Under the pieces are notes generated by a model that worked only from the letters and a program-made list of their open reading frames with translations, searched no databases and was not told the origin of the DNA. Below, piece by piece: positions 1 to 7,258 of a stretch of 32,356 bases of DNA. Source of the stretch: an uncultured Prevotellaceae bacterium (lineage in GTDB: Bacteria > Bacteroidota > Bacteroidia > Bacteroidales > Bacteroidaceae); the NCBI GenBank assembly GCA_945831805.1, contig CAMADY010000023.1:1-32356 (forward strand), written 5' to 3'. Position numbers and translations under genes: made by a program. Position 1 is the stretch's first letter, and each line of letters opens with the position of its first letter.

Positions 1-896
1 GTGACGTTCATGTTCAGTTCCTCTGCCATCACTGCCGTCTGGTAGTCTATCGGCAGGGTCTTCTCATATACTCGGCAGCCTGTTCCCGACTGCTTGCAGA
101 TATGGTGGAGCTCAGATGAAAGACCGTCCGACACGTCCATCATTGCCGTAGGACGTATTCCTGCCTCACGAAGTCTCTTGATGATGTCGCCGCGAGCCTC
201 TGTCTGAAGCTGTCTCTGTATGAGGTATTCGCGTCCGGCGAAGTCCGGTTGCCAAGCCTCTTCCAGCTGCTGTCGCAGAGTGGCGATCACCTTCTCGTCC
301 TTCGTTTCCTTCATCTTCTGCTGGATTTTCTGCACCTCGTTGTAGTAAACCATCTTCTCGCGCTCCAGCAACTGTAGTCCCATATACGCCGCACCGAGGT
401 CTCCCGAAACGCAGATGATGTCCGTTTCCTTCGCTCCGTTGCGATAGATGATGTCCTCTTTCCTTGCTTCGCCGATGCAGGTGATGGAGATGGCGAGACC
501 AGTCAGTGACGATGTCGTGTCACCACCAACGATATCCACGTTCCATTTGTCGCAGGCCATGCGCAGACCGACGTAGAAGTCCTCCAGATCCTCCACCTGG
601 AAGCGCTTTGACAGTGCAATGCTGACAATCAGCTGGCGTGGAGTTCCGCCCATGGCGAATATGTCGCTGATGTTCACCATCGCAGACTTGTAGCCCAGAT
701 GCTTCATGTCAACGTACGTAAGGTCGAAGTGTACGCCCTCCATGAGCATGTCCGTCGTTACGAGCGTCTCCATCTCTCCGTAGTGCATCACGGCACAATC
801 GTCGCCAACGCCCTTCACCGTTGACTCGTTCTTTATCTCTATATCTTTTGTGAGGTGGTCAATAAGACCGAACTCTCCGAGGTTCTTTATTTCCAT
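1..896 (-). CDS. thiL: Thiamine-monophosphate kinase, 3' end outside window
   Basis: ThiL phosphorylates thiamine monophosphate to the cofactor thiamine diphosphate using ATP, in the cytoplasm. My translation of the reverse strand starts at ATG 896-894 (MEIKNLGEFGLIDHLTKDIE) and stays open to the left edge, about 298 residues of a protein usually near 340. Family landmarks are the N-terminal GVGDDCAV metal/nucleotide motif (about residues 29-36), the TTDMLMEGVHFD segment (about 47-58), SAMVNISDIFAMGG, VGGDTTSS and the late MDVSDGLSSEL motif. These are typical of the PurM/ThiL ATP-binding fold. The start lies 7 nt after the punA stop, so it is probably the last gene seen of the sppA-lpxK-punA-thiL operon. 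The C-terminus cannot be assessed. Identification is confident. Confidence 0.93.
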   Translation of the reverse strand, partial: MEIKNLGEFGLIDHLTKDIEIKNESTVKGVGDDCAVMHYGEMETLVTTDMLMEGVHFDLTYVDMKHLGYKSAMVNISDIFAMGGTPRQLIVSIALSKRFQVEDLEDFYVGLRMACDKWNVDIVGGDTTSSLTGLAISITCIGEARKEDIIYRNGAKETDIICVSGDLGAAYMGLQLLEREKMVYYNEVQKIQQKMKETKDEKVIATLRQQLEEAWQPDFAGREYLIQRQLQTEARGDIIKRLREAGIRPTAMMDVSDGLSSELHHICKQSGTGCRVYEKTLPIDYQTAVMAEELNMNV

Positions 897-903
897 TAAC
901 TTC

Positions 904-1716
904 TTATTTCATTCGTGTTACTAATTCCTTCACGAGCGTGTTCACCTTCTGCTGCGCGCGGAGTCCGGCCTCCTGTACCTCCTCGTGGGTAGCAATCTGT
1001 GGCGTATCGCTGATGCCCATGTTCGTGATGATGCTCAATCCGAAGACGCGTATGCCGCAGTGACGTGCCACGATGACCTCCGGCACGGTGCTCATGCCTA
1101 CCGCATCAGCTCCCAGGGCGTGGAAGGCACGGTATTCTGCAGGCGTCTCGTAGCTTGGACCTTGCGTACCATAATATACTCCGTGCACAATACGCATCTG
1201 CTTCTCTGCCGCAATCTCGTCGGCGAGGGCTATCAGTTCGTGGTCATAGGCCTCGTGCATGTCCGGGAAACGAGGTCCCGTCGGTATGTTCTGTCCGCGC
1301 AAAGGATGCTCTGGGAAGGCATTGATATGGTCGGTGATGACCATCAGGTCGCCCACTTCGAACGACTTGTTCGCACCTCCGGCAGCATTGCTGACAATCA
1401 GTGTCCTGATGCCCAGCTCATACATTACGCGCACCGGCAGCGTCACCTCCTTCATGGAGTAGCCCTCGTAGTAGTGGAAGCGGCCCTTCATGGCCATCAC
1501 CTCCTTGCCTCCGAGGCGTCCGAAGACGAGCTTTCCGTCGTGACCTTCAACCGTAGAGACGGGAAAATTCGGGATATCCTTATACGATATCTCCTTCTCC
1601 ACCTCTATCTCAGAAGCTAACTGACCGAGTCCTGTTCCCAGGATTATTGCCAGTTGCGGCTGCAGGGGCATTCTTTCCTTCAGCCATTGAGCTATTTCTT
1701 GTATTCTTGCGTACAT
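904..1716 (-). CDS. punA: Purine nucleoside phosphorylase, trimeric type
   Basis: Cleaves inosine/guanosine-type nucleosides with phosphate to free base and ribose-1-phosphate for purine salvage. The protein has 270 residues, the normal size for the trimeric (mammalian-like) PNP class. Visible motifs are the phosphate loop IILGTGLG (24-31), VEGHDGKL (56-63), GRFHYYEGY (78-86), VSNAAGG (108-114), GTQGPSYETPAEYR with the base-site Glu, GADAVGMSTVPEVIVARHCG, and SIITNMG carrying the purine-recognition Asn. The hexameric DeoD family lacks these. The start at 1716 keeps the usual N-terminal helix. It overlaps the end of lpxK by 107 nt in another frame, so the two are probably translationally linked. 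A later Met16 start would still overlap lpxK. thiL follows 7 nt downstream. Confidence 0.95.
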   Translation of the reverse strand: MYARIQEIAQWLKERMPLQPQLAIILGTGLGQLASEIEVEKEISYKDIPNFPVSTVEGHDGKLVFGRLGGKEVMAMKGRFHYYEGYSMKEVTLPVRVMYELGIRTLIVSNAAGGANKSFEVGDLMVITDHINAFPEHPLRGQNIPTGPRFPDMHEAYDHELIALADEIAAEKQMRIVHGVYYGTQGPSYETPAEYRAFHALGADAVGMSTVPEVIVARHCGIRVFGLSIITNMGISDTPQIATHEEVQEAGLRAQQKVNTLVKELVTRMK

Positions 1717-2770
1717 AATCTAAAATAGTTTCGTTAAATTTCTTGTCTTCATCCTGTATGAAATCAACCCGTATCGGCTGCACATACAGTGCCTTTCTAA
1801 CCGCCGGCGACAGCGTGTCGAGGTGCTCCAGACGCGTGCCGTCCTTCTCTGTCGTAATGATGATAGCCGGCTTCTTCATCATCTTGAACTGCATGTTGAT
1901 AGCCTCCGCGTCAGACTTCGTAAACTGATGGTGGTCAGGGAAGTGCATCGGCATTATGCTCTCGCACTTTCCCTCCATATCCTTTATCATCTGTTCCGGC
2001 GACGCAATGCCCGTCAGCAGCAGCACGTTAGGCCACTTCATATCTTCGTTGAGCTTCGGAGCCTCCTTGAACAGCGGGCGCAGAGGGTCGTGTACTATCT
2101 GCGTGAAGAACAGCTTCTGCCATGGCTGCAGGTCTATAGCCCTCTGCAGCACGCGGAACTCCATCGGCTTCAGGTCCGCCGGACACTTCGTGATGATTAC
2201 GATGTCCGCCCTGTTCTTGCCTTCCTGCGGCTCGCGCAGTCGTCCGGCCGGCAGCAGTTTGTCGTGAACTATCATGCGGTGGTAGTCAACGAGCAGTATG
2301 TTCATACCCGGCTTCACGTATCGGTGCTGGTAGGCATCGTCGAGAAGCACCACCTGCGTATTCCTTGTTTCTGGCTGCGTGGTAAGCATGTCGATGCCGT
2401 GACACCTGTTGGCATCCACCGCCACGAAGATATCCCTGAACTTACGGTGCATCTGGTAGGGCTCGTCGCCGATCTGCGGCATCGTCGTCTGCGCATCAGC
2501 CACACGGTAGCCGCGCGTCTTGCGCTTGTAGCCACGGCTGAGCACCGCCACCTTCACCTCGTCCTTCAGCAGTCGTATGAGGTATTCCACGTGTGGCGTC
2601 TTGCCCGAACCGCCAACCGTTATGTTTCCAACGGATATCACCGGCACGTCGAACGACCTGCTCTTCAGCACTCCAGTGTCGAAGAGCAGATTGCGGAACG
2701 TCACTCCTAACCCGTAGAGCCAGGAGAGAGGAAGCAGCCGTTTGTTTATCTTTATGAAATCACCTTCCAC
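1610..2770 (-). CDS. lpxK: Tetraacyldisaccharide 4'-kinase
   Basis: Inner-membrane-associated kinase that adds the 4'-phosphate to the tetraacyldisaccharide 1-phosphate lipid A precursor. The 386-residue product has the P-loop GNITVGGSGKT (about 48-58), followed by the family motifs VLSRGYKRKTRGY, GDEPYQMHRKF, VAVDANRCHG and LLDDAYQHRYV. The hydrophobic N-terminal stretch LPLSWLYGLGV fits membrane association. The start is GTG at 2768-2770, 27 nt after the sppA stop. An earlier in-frame ATG was not seen. The last ~35 residues lie over the start of punA. The part reading DYVRKNTRNSS looks like a normal LpxK end, while the following Ala/Gly/Asn-rich tail may be only what the overlapping frame allows. 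Third in the order sppA, lpxK, punA, thiL if read from the left. Confidence 0.95.
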   Translation of the reverse strand: MEGDFIKINKRLLPLSWLYGLGVTFRNLLFDTGVLKSRSFDVPVISVGNITVGGSGKTPHVEYLIRLLKDEVKVAVLSRGYKRKTRGYRVADAQTTMPQIGDEPYQMHRKFRDIFVAVDANRCHGIDMLTTQPETRNTQVVLLDDAYQHRYVKPGMNILLVDYHRMIVHDKLLPAGRLREPQEGKNRADIVIITKCPADLKPMEFRVLQRAIDLQPWQKLFFTQIVHDPLRPLFKEAPKLNEDMKWPNVLLLTGIASPEQMIKDMEGKCESIMPMHFPDHHQFTKSDAEAINMQFKMMKKPAIIITTEKDGTRLEHLDTLSPAVRKALYVQPIRVDFIQDEDKKFNETILDYVRKNTRNSSMAEGKNAPAAATGNNPGNRTRSVSF

Positions 2771-2797
2771 GAATTCTCAGTTTTCAATTTCTCTTTT

Positions 2798-4591
2798 TCA
2801 ATTAGCAATTTGCACTATCTCGCACCTTGCCTGCACCGGACTCTGGTGCTGCAGCTGCCTTACGAGGACGAATGGCTCATAGAATGCGCCGAGGGTAAGG
2901 CGCAGCTGTTGATCCAGCTCATCGTCGGTACCTGCCGTTTCCGTCAGTTGCTCCATCCACGTCTTGGCCTTCGGATAGGCTACGGTCTCGTAGTCCTCGT
3001 CCTTTATCTTAGCCATTGTGGCAGCCTTCTTCAGTGCTTCCGGCATGCCGCCTATCTCATCGACGAGCTTTATCCTGAGAGCATCGGCACCCGTCCATAC
3101 ACGTCCCTCCGCAATCTGCTTCACCTGGCCGATGGAAATCTTTCTGCCGTCAGCCACACGCTTGCAGAACAGCTCGTAGCCTCTGTTGATATACGCCTGC
3201 AGGTAAGCCTCTTCCTCTGCGTTGAACGGTCTTGCCGTCTGCAGTATCGAGAAGTCGGCGTGCTTGTTTGTCTTCACGTTGTCATACTTGATGCCGAGCT
3301 TCTGCTGCATCAGGTTGCTCATGTCGGGGAAGCATCCGAAGATACCTATGGAACCCGTCAGCGTCGTTGGCTGCGCTACTATCCACGAAGCGCCTGCAGA
3401 GAGGTAGTATGCTCCCGATGCCGCCATGCCGCCCATGGAGATGACCACCGGCTTCCTGGCTTTCAGCTTCACCACGGAGTTCCATATTTCCTCAGAGGCG
3501 AAGGCATCGCCGCCACCGCTGTTGACGCGTATCACGACCGCCTTGATGTCGTCGTCCTTGGCTATCTTGTCGAGGTCCTTGACCATCTTCTTGCTGACGA
3601 TGCCCGCATCGCCCATCACCATGCCCGACTCCTGATTCTGAACAATGCTGCCCTCGCAGTAATAGACGGCAATCTTGTTGTCGGAGACGATGCTTTCGAT
3701 GGTGCTTCTGTTGAGAGCCGCACAGCCAACCATCTCCACCTTCTCGTCCTTATCCTTCTTCAGGAGGGTGTTGAGGTAGGCCTCCACCTCGTTCTGGTAT
3801 AGCGTCTTGTCTATGAGACGGTGCTGCTTGAGGTATCCGGCCCCCTGCAGTGACGTCATTTCGTCGGCGAAGATGTTGAGCGAGTCGATGCTTATTCTGC
3901 GGCTCTTGCTGATGTCCTGAAGCACCACGTTCCATATATTGGAGATGTAGCGTGTCGTCTGCTCGCGGTTAGCCTCGCTCATCTGCTCCTCGGTATATTG
4001 CTCCGTGGCGCTCTTGAACTTTCCAACCTTCACGACGGTCATCTTCACGCCCACCTTCGCCAGCAGATCCTTGAGGAACATAGGCTTCGAACTGATGCCG
4101 TGGAGGTCGAGCATTCCCTGCGGATTCAGCAGCACCTTGTCGGCTGCCGAGCACACATAGTAGGCACCCTGGGTATATTCGTCGGCAAACGCCACAACCC
4201 ATTTCCTCGACTTGCGGAACTCTATGACAGCCTTGCGGATTTCCTGCAGCGTGGCATAGTCTGCCTGCAGCATGCCGGCCTCTATGTAAAGTCCCTTGAT
4301 ATTCTCGTTGCGTGCAGCCTTCTCTATGGCTCCCACGATGTCGTTGAGCCCCTGCCTCTGCGTCATGTCGCTAATGCCGAGCATGCCGCTGATGGCATCC
4401 GCATCCTGCTTCTCTACAATCTCGCCGCTGAGTCTCAGGCGCAGCACGCTGTCGTCCTTGACCTCCACCGGGGCAGTGTCGTCGCTCAATGCCATTGCAG
4501 TGCCCACAACGACGAGTCCGGCAACCATTATGATGCCGGCAATGAGCACTCCAACGATGGTGGAAAACGTATATTTTATGAATGATTTCAT
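2798..4591 (-). CDS. sppA: Signal peptide peptidase SppA, 67K type
   Basis: Membrane-anchored serine/lysine protease that degrades cleaved signal peptides (S49 family). The 597 residues match the long, tandem-domain form found in E. coli. A single N-terminal membrane segment (about 10-33, STIVGVLIAGIIMVAGLVVV) anchors it. The general-base lysine is K193 in VGKFKSATEQYT, and the nucleophile is S392 in MGGMAASGAYY. Both align with the E. coli catalytic pair, which lie in different halves of the protein. RVNSGGGDAFASEEIW and TLTGSIGIFG are further S49 signatures. It is the first gene of the leftward operon, with a promoter at 4625-4656 and about 35 nt of leader. lpxK follows after 27 nt, linking membrane proteolysis with lipid A synthesis. 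Confidence 0.95.
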   Translation of the reverse strand: MKSFIKYTFSTIVGVLIAGIIMVAGLVVVGTAMALSDDTAPVEVKDDSVLRLRLSGEIVEKQDADAISGMLGISDMTQRQGLNDIVGAIEKAARNENIKGLYIEAGMLQADYATLQEIRKAVIEFRKSRKWVVAFADEYTQGAYYVCSAADKVLLNPQGMLDLHGISSKPMFLKDLLAKVGVKMTVVKVGKFKSATEQYTEEQMSEANREQTTRYISNIWNVVLQDISKSRRISIDSLNIFADEMTSLQGAGYLKQHRLIDKTLYQNEVEAYLNTLLKKDKDEKVEMVGCAALNRSTIESIVSDNKIAVYYCEGSIVQNQESGMVMGDAGIVSKKMVKDLDKIAKDDDIKAVVIRVNSGGGDAFASEEIWNSVVKLKARKPVVISMGGMAASGAYYLSAGASWIVAQPTTLTGSIGIFGCFPDMSNLMQQKLGIKYDNVKTNKHADFSILQTARPFNAEEEAYLQAYINRGYELFCKRVADGRKISIGQVKQIAEGRVWTGADALRIKLVDEIGGMPEALKKAATMAKIKDEDYETVAYPKAKTWMEQLTETAGTDDELDQQLRLTLGAFYEPFVLVRQLQHQSPVQARCEIVQIAN

Positions 4592-4624
4592 TTATTTTCT
4601 TTGCATGATAATATAATTCGCTTA

Positions 4625-4656
4625 CAAAAGTACAACTTTTTTTGTTTATCTCCAAA
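4625..4656 (-). promoter_or_regulatory. Promoter of sppA-lpxK-punA-thiL operon
   Basis: On the reverse strand a TACTTTTG box (4625-4632, read as CAAAAGTA on the given strand) follows a TTTG box (4653-4656) with 20 nt between. This matches the Bacteroidetes primary sigma consensus TTTG-N19-TAnnTTTG. Transcription would begin near 4618, about 26 nt before the sppA start. Confidence 0.75.
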
Positions 4657-4767
4657 TGATTTACACATTATTTATAATATAGAAAGAAAAAAAACGAAGT
4701 TTGTTAATTTTTTGTAAAATAATGCACAAAAGAAGCATAATGATTTTTTTTTTACAAAAGAAATGAC

Positions 4768-4775
4768 TACCTTTG
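4768..4775 (+). promoter_or_regulatory. -7 element of the rho promoter
   Basis: TACCTTTG is an exact match to the Bacteroidetes -7 box TAnnTTTG. The -33 region at the right distance is only a T-run (about 4744-4753), so this half is weak. The predicted start near 4782 would give a leader of about 155 nt, which holds the structured element at 4809-4877. The sequence between this promoter and the divergent sppA promoter (4657-4767) is very AT-rich with T and A runs, and I see no gene in it. Confidence 0.65.
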
Positions 4776-4808
4776 CACCAGATTTATTCACAACATTTCA
4801 TTCAAACG

Positions 4809-4877
4809 GGTGATTCTCCCTCTGTTTTCTCTCCGAAAAACGGACAGAAAGGTTCAGCGGATGCCAGGAGAACCACC
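4809..4877 (+). promoter_or_regulatory. Structured 5' leader of rho
   Basis: GGTGATTCTCC (4809-4819) can pair with GGAGAACCACC (4867-4877) at 10 of 11 positions. Enclosed in it is a second hairpin: TTTCT and TCCG (4826-4835, one C between) pair with CGGA and AGAAA (4841-4850) around a five-A loop and one C-C mismatch. The nested fold lies between the predicted start of transcription and the rho ATG. No U-run follows, so it is not a simple terminator. Rho is autoregulated through its leader in E. coli, and a similar role here is inference. Confidence 0.55.
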
Positions 4878-4937
4878 ATTCCCAAACATCTTATTAAAAC
4901 AAGAATCGTGAGGCAGTAGCCTTGCAACAATATCAAT

Positions 4938-6902
4938 ATGGCAAATGAAGAAGAACTGTTGGATTCGCCTATCAGCGAAGAACCACAGAAGAAGAAACGT
5001 ACACGAGTAACACGTAAGGCAGCTGATCCGGTAATCAGTGCCGACGGAGCCCAGACGGAGAACCACGAGGCAGCGCCAAAGAAGCGCCGCGGACGTCCTA
5101 CAAAGGCAGAGAAGGAACAGGCACTCCTGCTTCAGAAGCAGCAGGAGGAAGAGGCTGCGCGCCTTGCTGCAGAGGAGCATGCGGAAGCGTCTGCCGAGGT
5201 TGCAGCAGAGGAGTCTGTTGCAGAACCGGCTGCAGAACCTGCCGCAGAGTCGCAGGATGCCCCTGTTGAGGCTGACGGCGAGGCTCCGGCAGATGTAAAT
5301 AATGAGGCGTCGGAAGATGCTAATAATGAGTCACCTAAGAAGAAGCGTGCCCGCAGGAGCAAGGAAGAGATAATGGCTGCCGCTGCTGCTGCCGCCGCTG
5401 CACTGGCTCAGAAGATTCAGGGTACGGAACCAACGCAGCAGGAACTGCCGTTCAGCGAAGAGGAGGGTGGCGAGAATGCCGATATCAACGCCGTGCCGGA
5501 AGCGCAGTTTGCGGGTGGTGCGACGGCTGAGGAAGGCGAGTCTCTCGGACTCCTTGAGCAGCTTCAGAGCAAAGTTAGCAAGCTCAATGAAGAGCAGAAT
5601 GCGGCTAACGTATGGGAGGGCGACCCTGGTGACGGAACAGACTTCATCATCGTGAAGGACATTCCGGTGGAGGACAACGCCGCAATACCATACTACGACA
5701 TGTTCGACAACCCACAGAACATGCCGTCGGAGGTTAATACCTTCCAGCAGGAGGCACCTGCCAGCGAGAGTTCCTTCGACTTCGGAGACATCGTTACGGC
5801 TAATGGCGTGCTCGAACTGATGCCTGACGGCTACGGATTCCTCCGTTCAAGCGACTACAACTACCTCTCTTCTCCGGACGACGTACACCTCACCCAGCAG
5901 CAGATCAAGCAGTATTCGCTGAAGACCGGCGACGTTGTGCAGTGTAAGGTGCGCCCACCTCACGGACAGGAGAAGTACTTCACAATGAGCACGGTACTGC
6001 GTGTCAACGGACGAGAGCCATACGATATGCGCGATCGCATTTCCTTCGAGAACCTCACTCCGCTGTTCCCTGAGGAGAAGTTCACGCTCTGTGGCGATCC
6101 ACGCACTACGAACATATCAACACGTATCGTCGATCTCTTCTCGCCAATAGGCAAGGGTCAGCGTGCACTCATCGTGGCTCAGCCAAAGACGGGTAAGACA
6201 ATCCTCATGAAGGACATCGCAAATGCCATTGCGGCGAACCATCCGGAGGCGTACATCATGATGCTCCTCATCGACGAGCGACCAGAGGAGGTTACCGACA
6301 TGGCACGTACCGTAAACGCCGAGGTCATAGCATCTACCTTCGATGAGCCTGCCGATCGCCACGTGAAGATTGCGGGACTCGTGCTTGAGAAGGCAAAGCG
6401 CATGGTCGAGAGTGGTCACGATGTGGTGATTTTCCTTGACTCCATCACGCGTCTCGCACGTGCATACAACACCGTTGCGCCTGCCAGCGGAAAGGTGCTG
6501 ACGGGTGGTGTCGATGCCAATGCGCTCCAGAAGCCGAAGCGCTTCTTCGGTGCTGCGCGTAATATAGAGAACGGTGGCTCGCTGACTATCATCGCTACCG
6601 CACTGACCGACACCGGTTCAAAGATGGACGAGGTAATCTTCGAGGAGTTCAAGGGTACCGGTAACTCCGAACTGCAGCTCGACCGCCAGCTTGCCAACAA
6701 GCGCGTCTTCCCTGCTGTCAACCTCGTTGCGTCAAGCACACGTCGCGATGACCTCCTGCTCGACGAGACAACCATCAACCGTATGTGGATTCTGCGCAAT
6801 CATATTGCTGACATGAACGCTACGGAGGCTATGAACGAGATTCACAAACTCATGCGCAATACACGCACAAACCAGGAGTTCCTCATGGCCATGAACGGCT
6901 GA
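4938..6902 (+). CDS. rho: Transcription termination factor Rho with long disordered insert
   Basis: Hexameric RNA-dependent ATPase/helicase that ends transcription at Rho-dependent sites. The 654 residues far exceed the ~420 of E. coli Rho because of an N-terminal region of about 280 residues. This is rich in Ala/Glu with basic patches, including an AT-hook-like RGRP (51-54) and a nine-alanine run. The core follows: an OB-fold RNA-binding domain from about 290 ([15 protein letters not shown]), the P-loop VAQPKTGKT (about 413-421), Walker [16 protein letters not shown], and the secondary RNA-binding loops [14 protein letters not shown] and RRFFG-like [14 protein letters not shown]. Bacteroidetes Rho proteins commonly have such inserts. 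In B. thetaiotaomicron this region has been linked to phase separation. The gene is monocistronic: its own promoter, a structured leader and a strong terminator 20 nt after the stop. Confidence 0.97.
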   Translation: MANEEELLDSPISEEPQKKKRTRVTRKAADPVISADGAQTENHEAAPKKRRGRPTKAEKEQALLLQKQQEEEAARLAAEEHAEASAEVAAEESVAEPAAEPAAESQDAPVEADGEAPADVNNEASEDANNESPKKKRARRSKEEIMAAAAAAAAALAQKIQGTEPTQQELPFSEEEGGENADINAVPEAQFAGGATAEEGESLGLLEQLQSKVSKLNEEQNAANVWEGDPGDGTDFIIVKDIPVEDNAAIPYYDMFDNPQNMPSEVNTFQQEAPASESSFDFGDIVTANGVLELMPDGYGFLRSSDYNYLSSPDDVHLTQQQIKQYSLKTGDVVQCKVRPPHGQEKYFTMSTVLRVNGREPYDMRDRISFENLTPLFPEEKFTLCGDPRTTNISTRIVDLFSPIGKGQRALIVAQPKTGKTILMKDIANAIAANHPEAYIMMLLIDERPEEVTDMARTVNAEVIASTFDEPADRHVKIAGLVLEKAKRMVESGHDVVIFLDSITRLARAYNTVAPASGKVLTGGVDANALQKPKRFFGAARNIENGGSLTIIATALTDTGSKMDEVIFEEFKGTGNSELQLDRQLANKRVFPAVNLVASSTRRDDLLLDETTINRMWILRNHIADMNATEAMNEIHKLMRNTRTNQEFLMAMNG

Positions 6903-6922
6903 TCGAGGCAGAAAGAAATACT

Positions 6923-6961
6923 AATCCCCGGCACTCAGAAATGGGTGTCGGGGATTTTTTT
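6923..6961 (+). terminator. Intrinsic terminator of rho
   Basis: A 12-bp stem with one G-U pair, AATCCCCGGCAC (6923-6934) with GTGTCGGGGATT (6945-6956), is followed by a run of T. It sits 20 nt after the rho stop. The T-run is on the given strand only, so it serves mainly rho. Confidence 0.9.
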
Positions 6962-7018
6962 CGCCTTTCTGCGATACAAATTTCCGTTAGTTCAAAAACG
7001 ACTGGAATGCATAAAGAT

Positions 7019-7061
7019 GGCACTTTGTAACATATTGATTATCTACGTGTTACAAAGTGCC
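7019..7061. repeat. 14-bp perfect inverted repeat
   Basis: GGCACTTTGTAACA (7019-7032) and TGTTACAAAGTGCC (7048-7061) are exact reverse complements with a 15-nt spacer. It lies in the noncoding gap between convergent rho and GH28 and stands directly before the 22-nt repeat array. No T-run follows, so a protein-binding site or RNA hairpin fits better than a terminator. The GGCACTTTGT half recurs at 29411. Confidence 0.65.
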
Positions 7062-7063
7062 TC

Positions 7064-7170
7064 GTAAAAGCTGTCTAATTACGGTGTAATCTCTATGCTT
7101 TTACAGTGTAATCTCTATGCTTTTACAGTGTAATTGCATAGCTTTTACATCGCAATTAGATAGCTATAGG
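7064..7170. repeat. Array of 22-nt repeats, copy 1
   Basis: One unit in inverted orientation (7064-7083, GTAAAAGCTGTCTAATTACG) is followed by three head-to-tail 22-nt units at 7084-7105, 7106-7127 and 7128-7149, then a decayed fourth at 7150-7170. The first two direct units are identical. The shared core is TAAT..CTATGCTTTTACA or TAATTGCATAGCTTTTACA. An array with the same order and the same 22-nt step is at 29181-29267. There are no unique spacers, so this is not CRISPR. Confidence 0.8.
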
Positions 7171-7258
7171 TTTCCGATACAAATTTCCGTGCTTTTTCAA
7201 GACATTTTTCTGCACTCTCAATAGCACGTTTCAGAAGGTCCTGAAAGGGGACGTTCCG

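Larger units (their letters stand above)
6972..7190. repeat. 16-bp direct repeat framing the rho/GH28 gap
   Basis: CGATACAAATTTCCGT occurs identically at 6972-6987 and 7175-7190, both in the same orientation. Between the two copies lie the 14-bp inverted repeat and the 22-nt array. This looks like an element with terminal direct repeats, or the duplicated ends of one inserted unit. The rest of the 6903-7258 gap has no recognisable gene. Confidence 0.6.

Noticed and set aside
2810..3802. 330-codon open frame opposite sppA
   Set aside because: Covers the catalytic region of sppA in antisense. The composition is unlike a real protein.
7084..7149. CRISPR array
   Set aside because: The 22-nt units are directly abutting with no spacers, and no cas genes are near.
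7229..7246. Terminator for GH28 (TTTCAG-AAGGTC-CTGAAA hairpin)
   Set aside because: Only a 6-bp AT-rich stem with no clear T-run on the reverse strand. Too weak to call.
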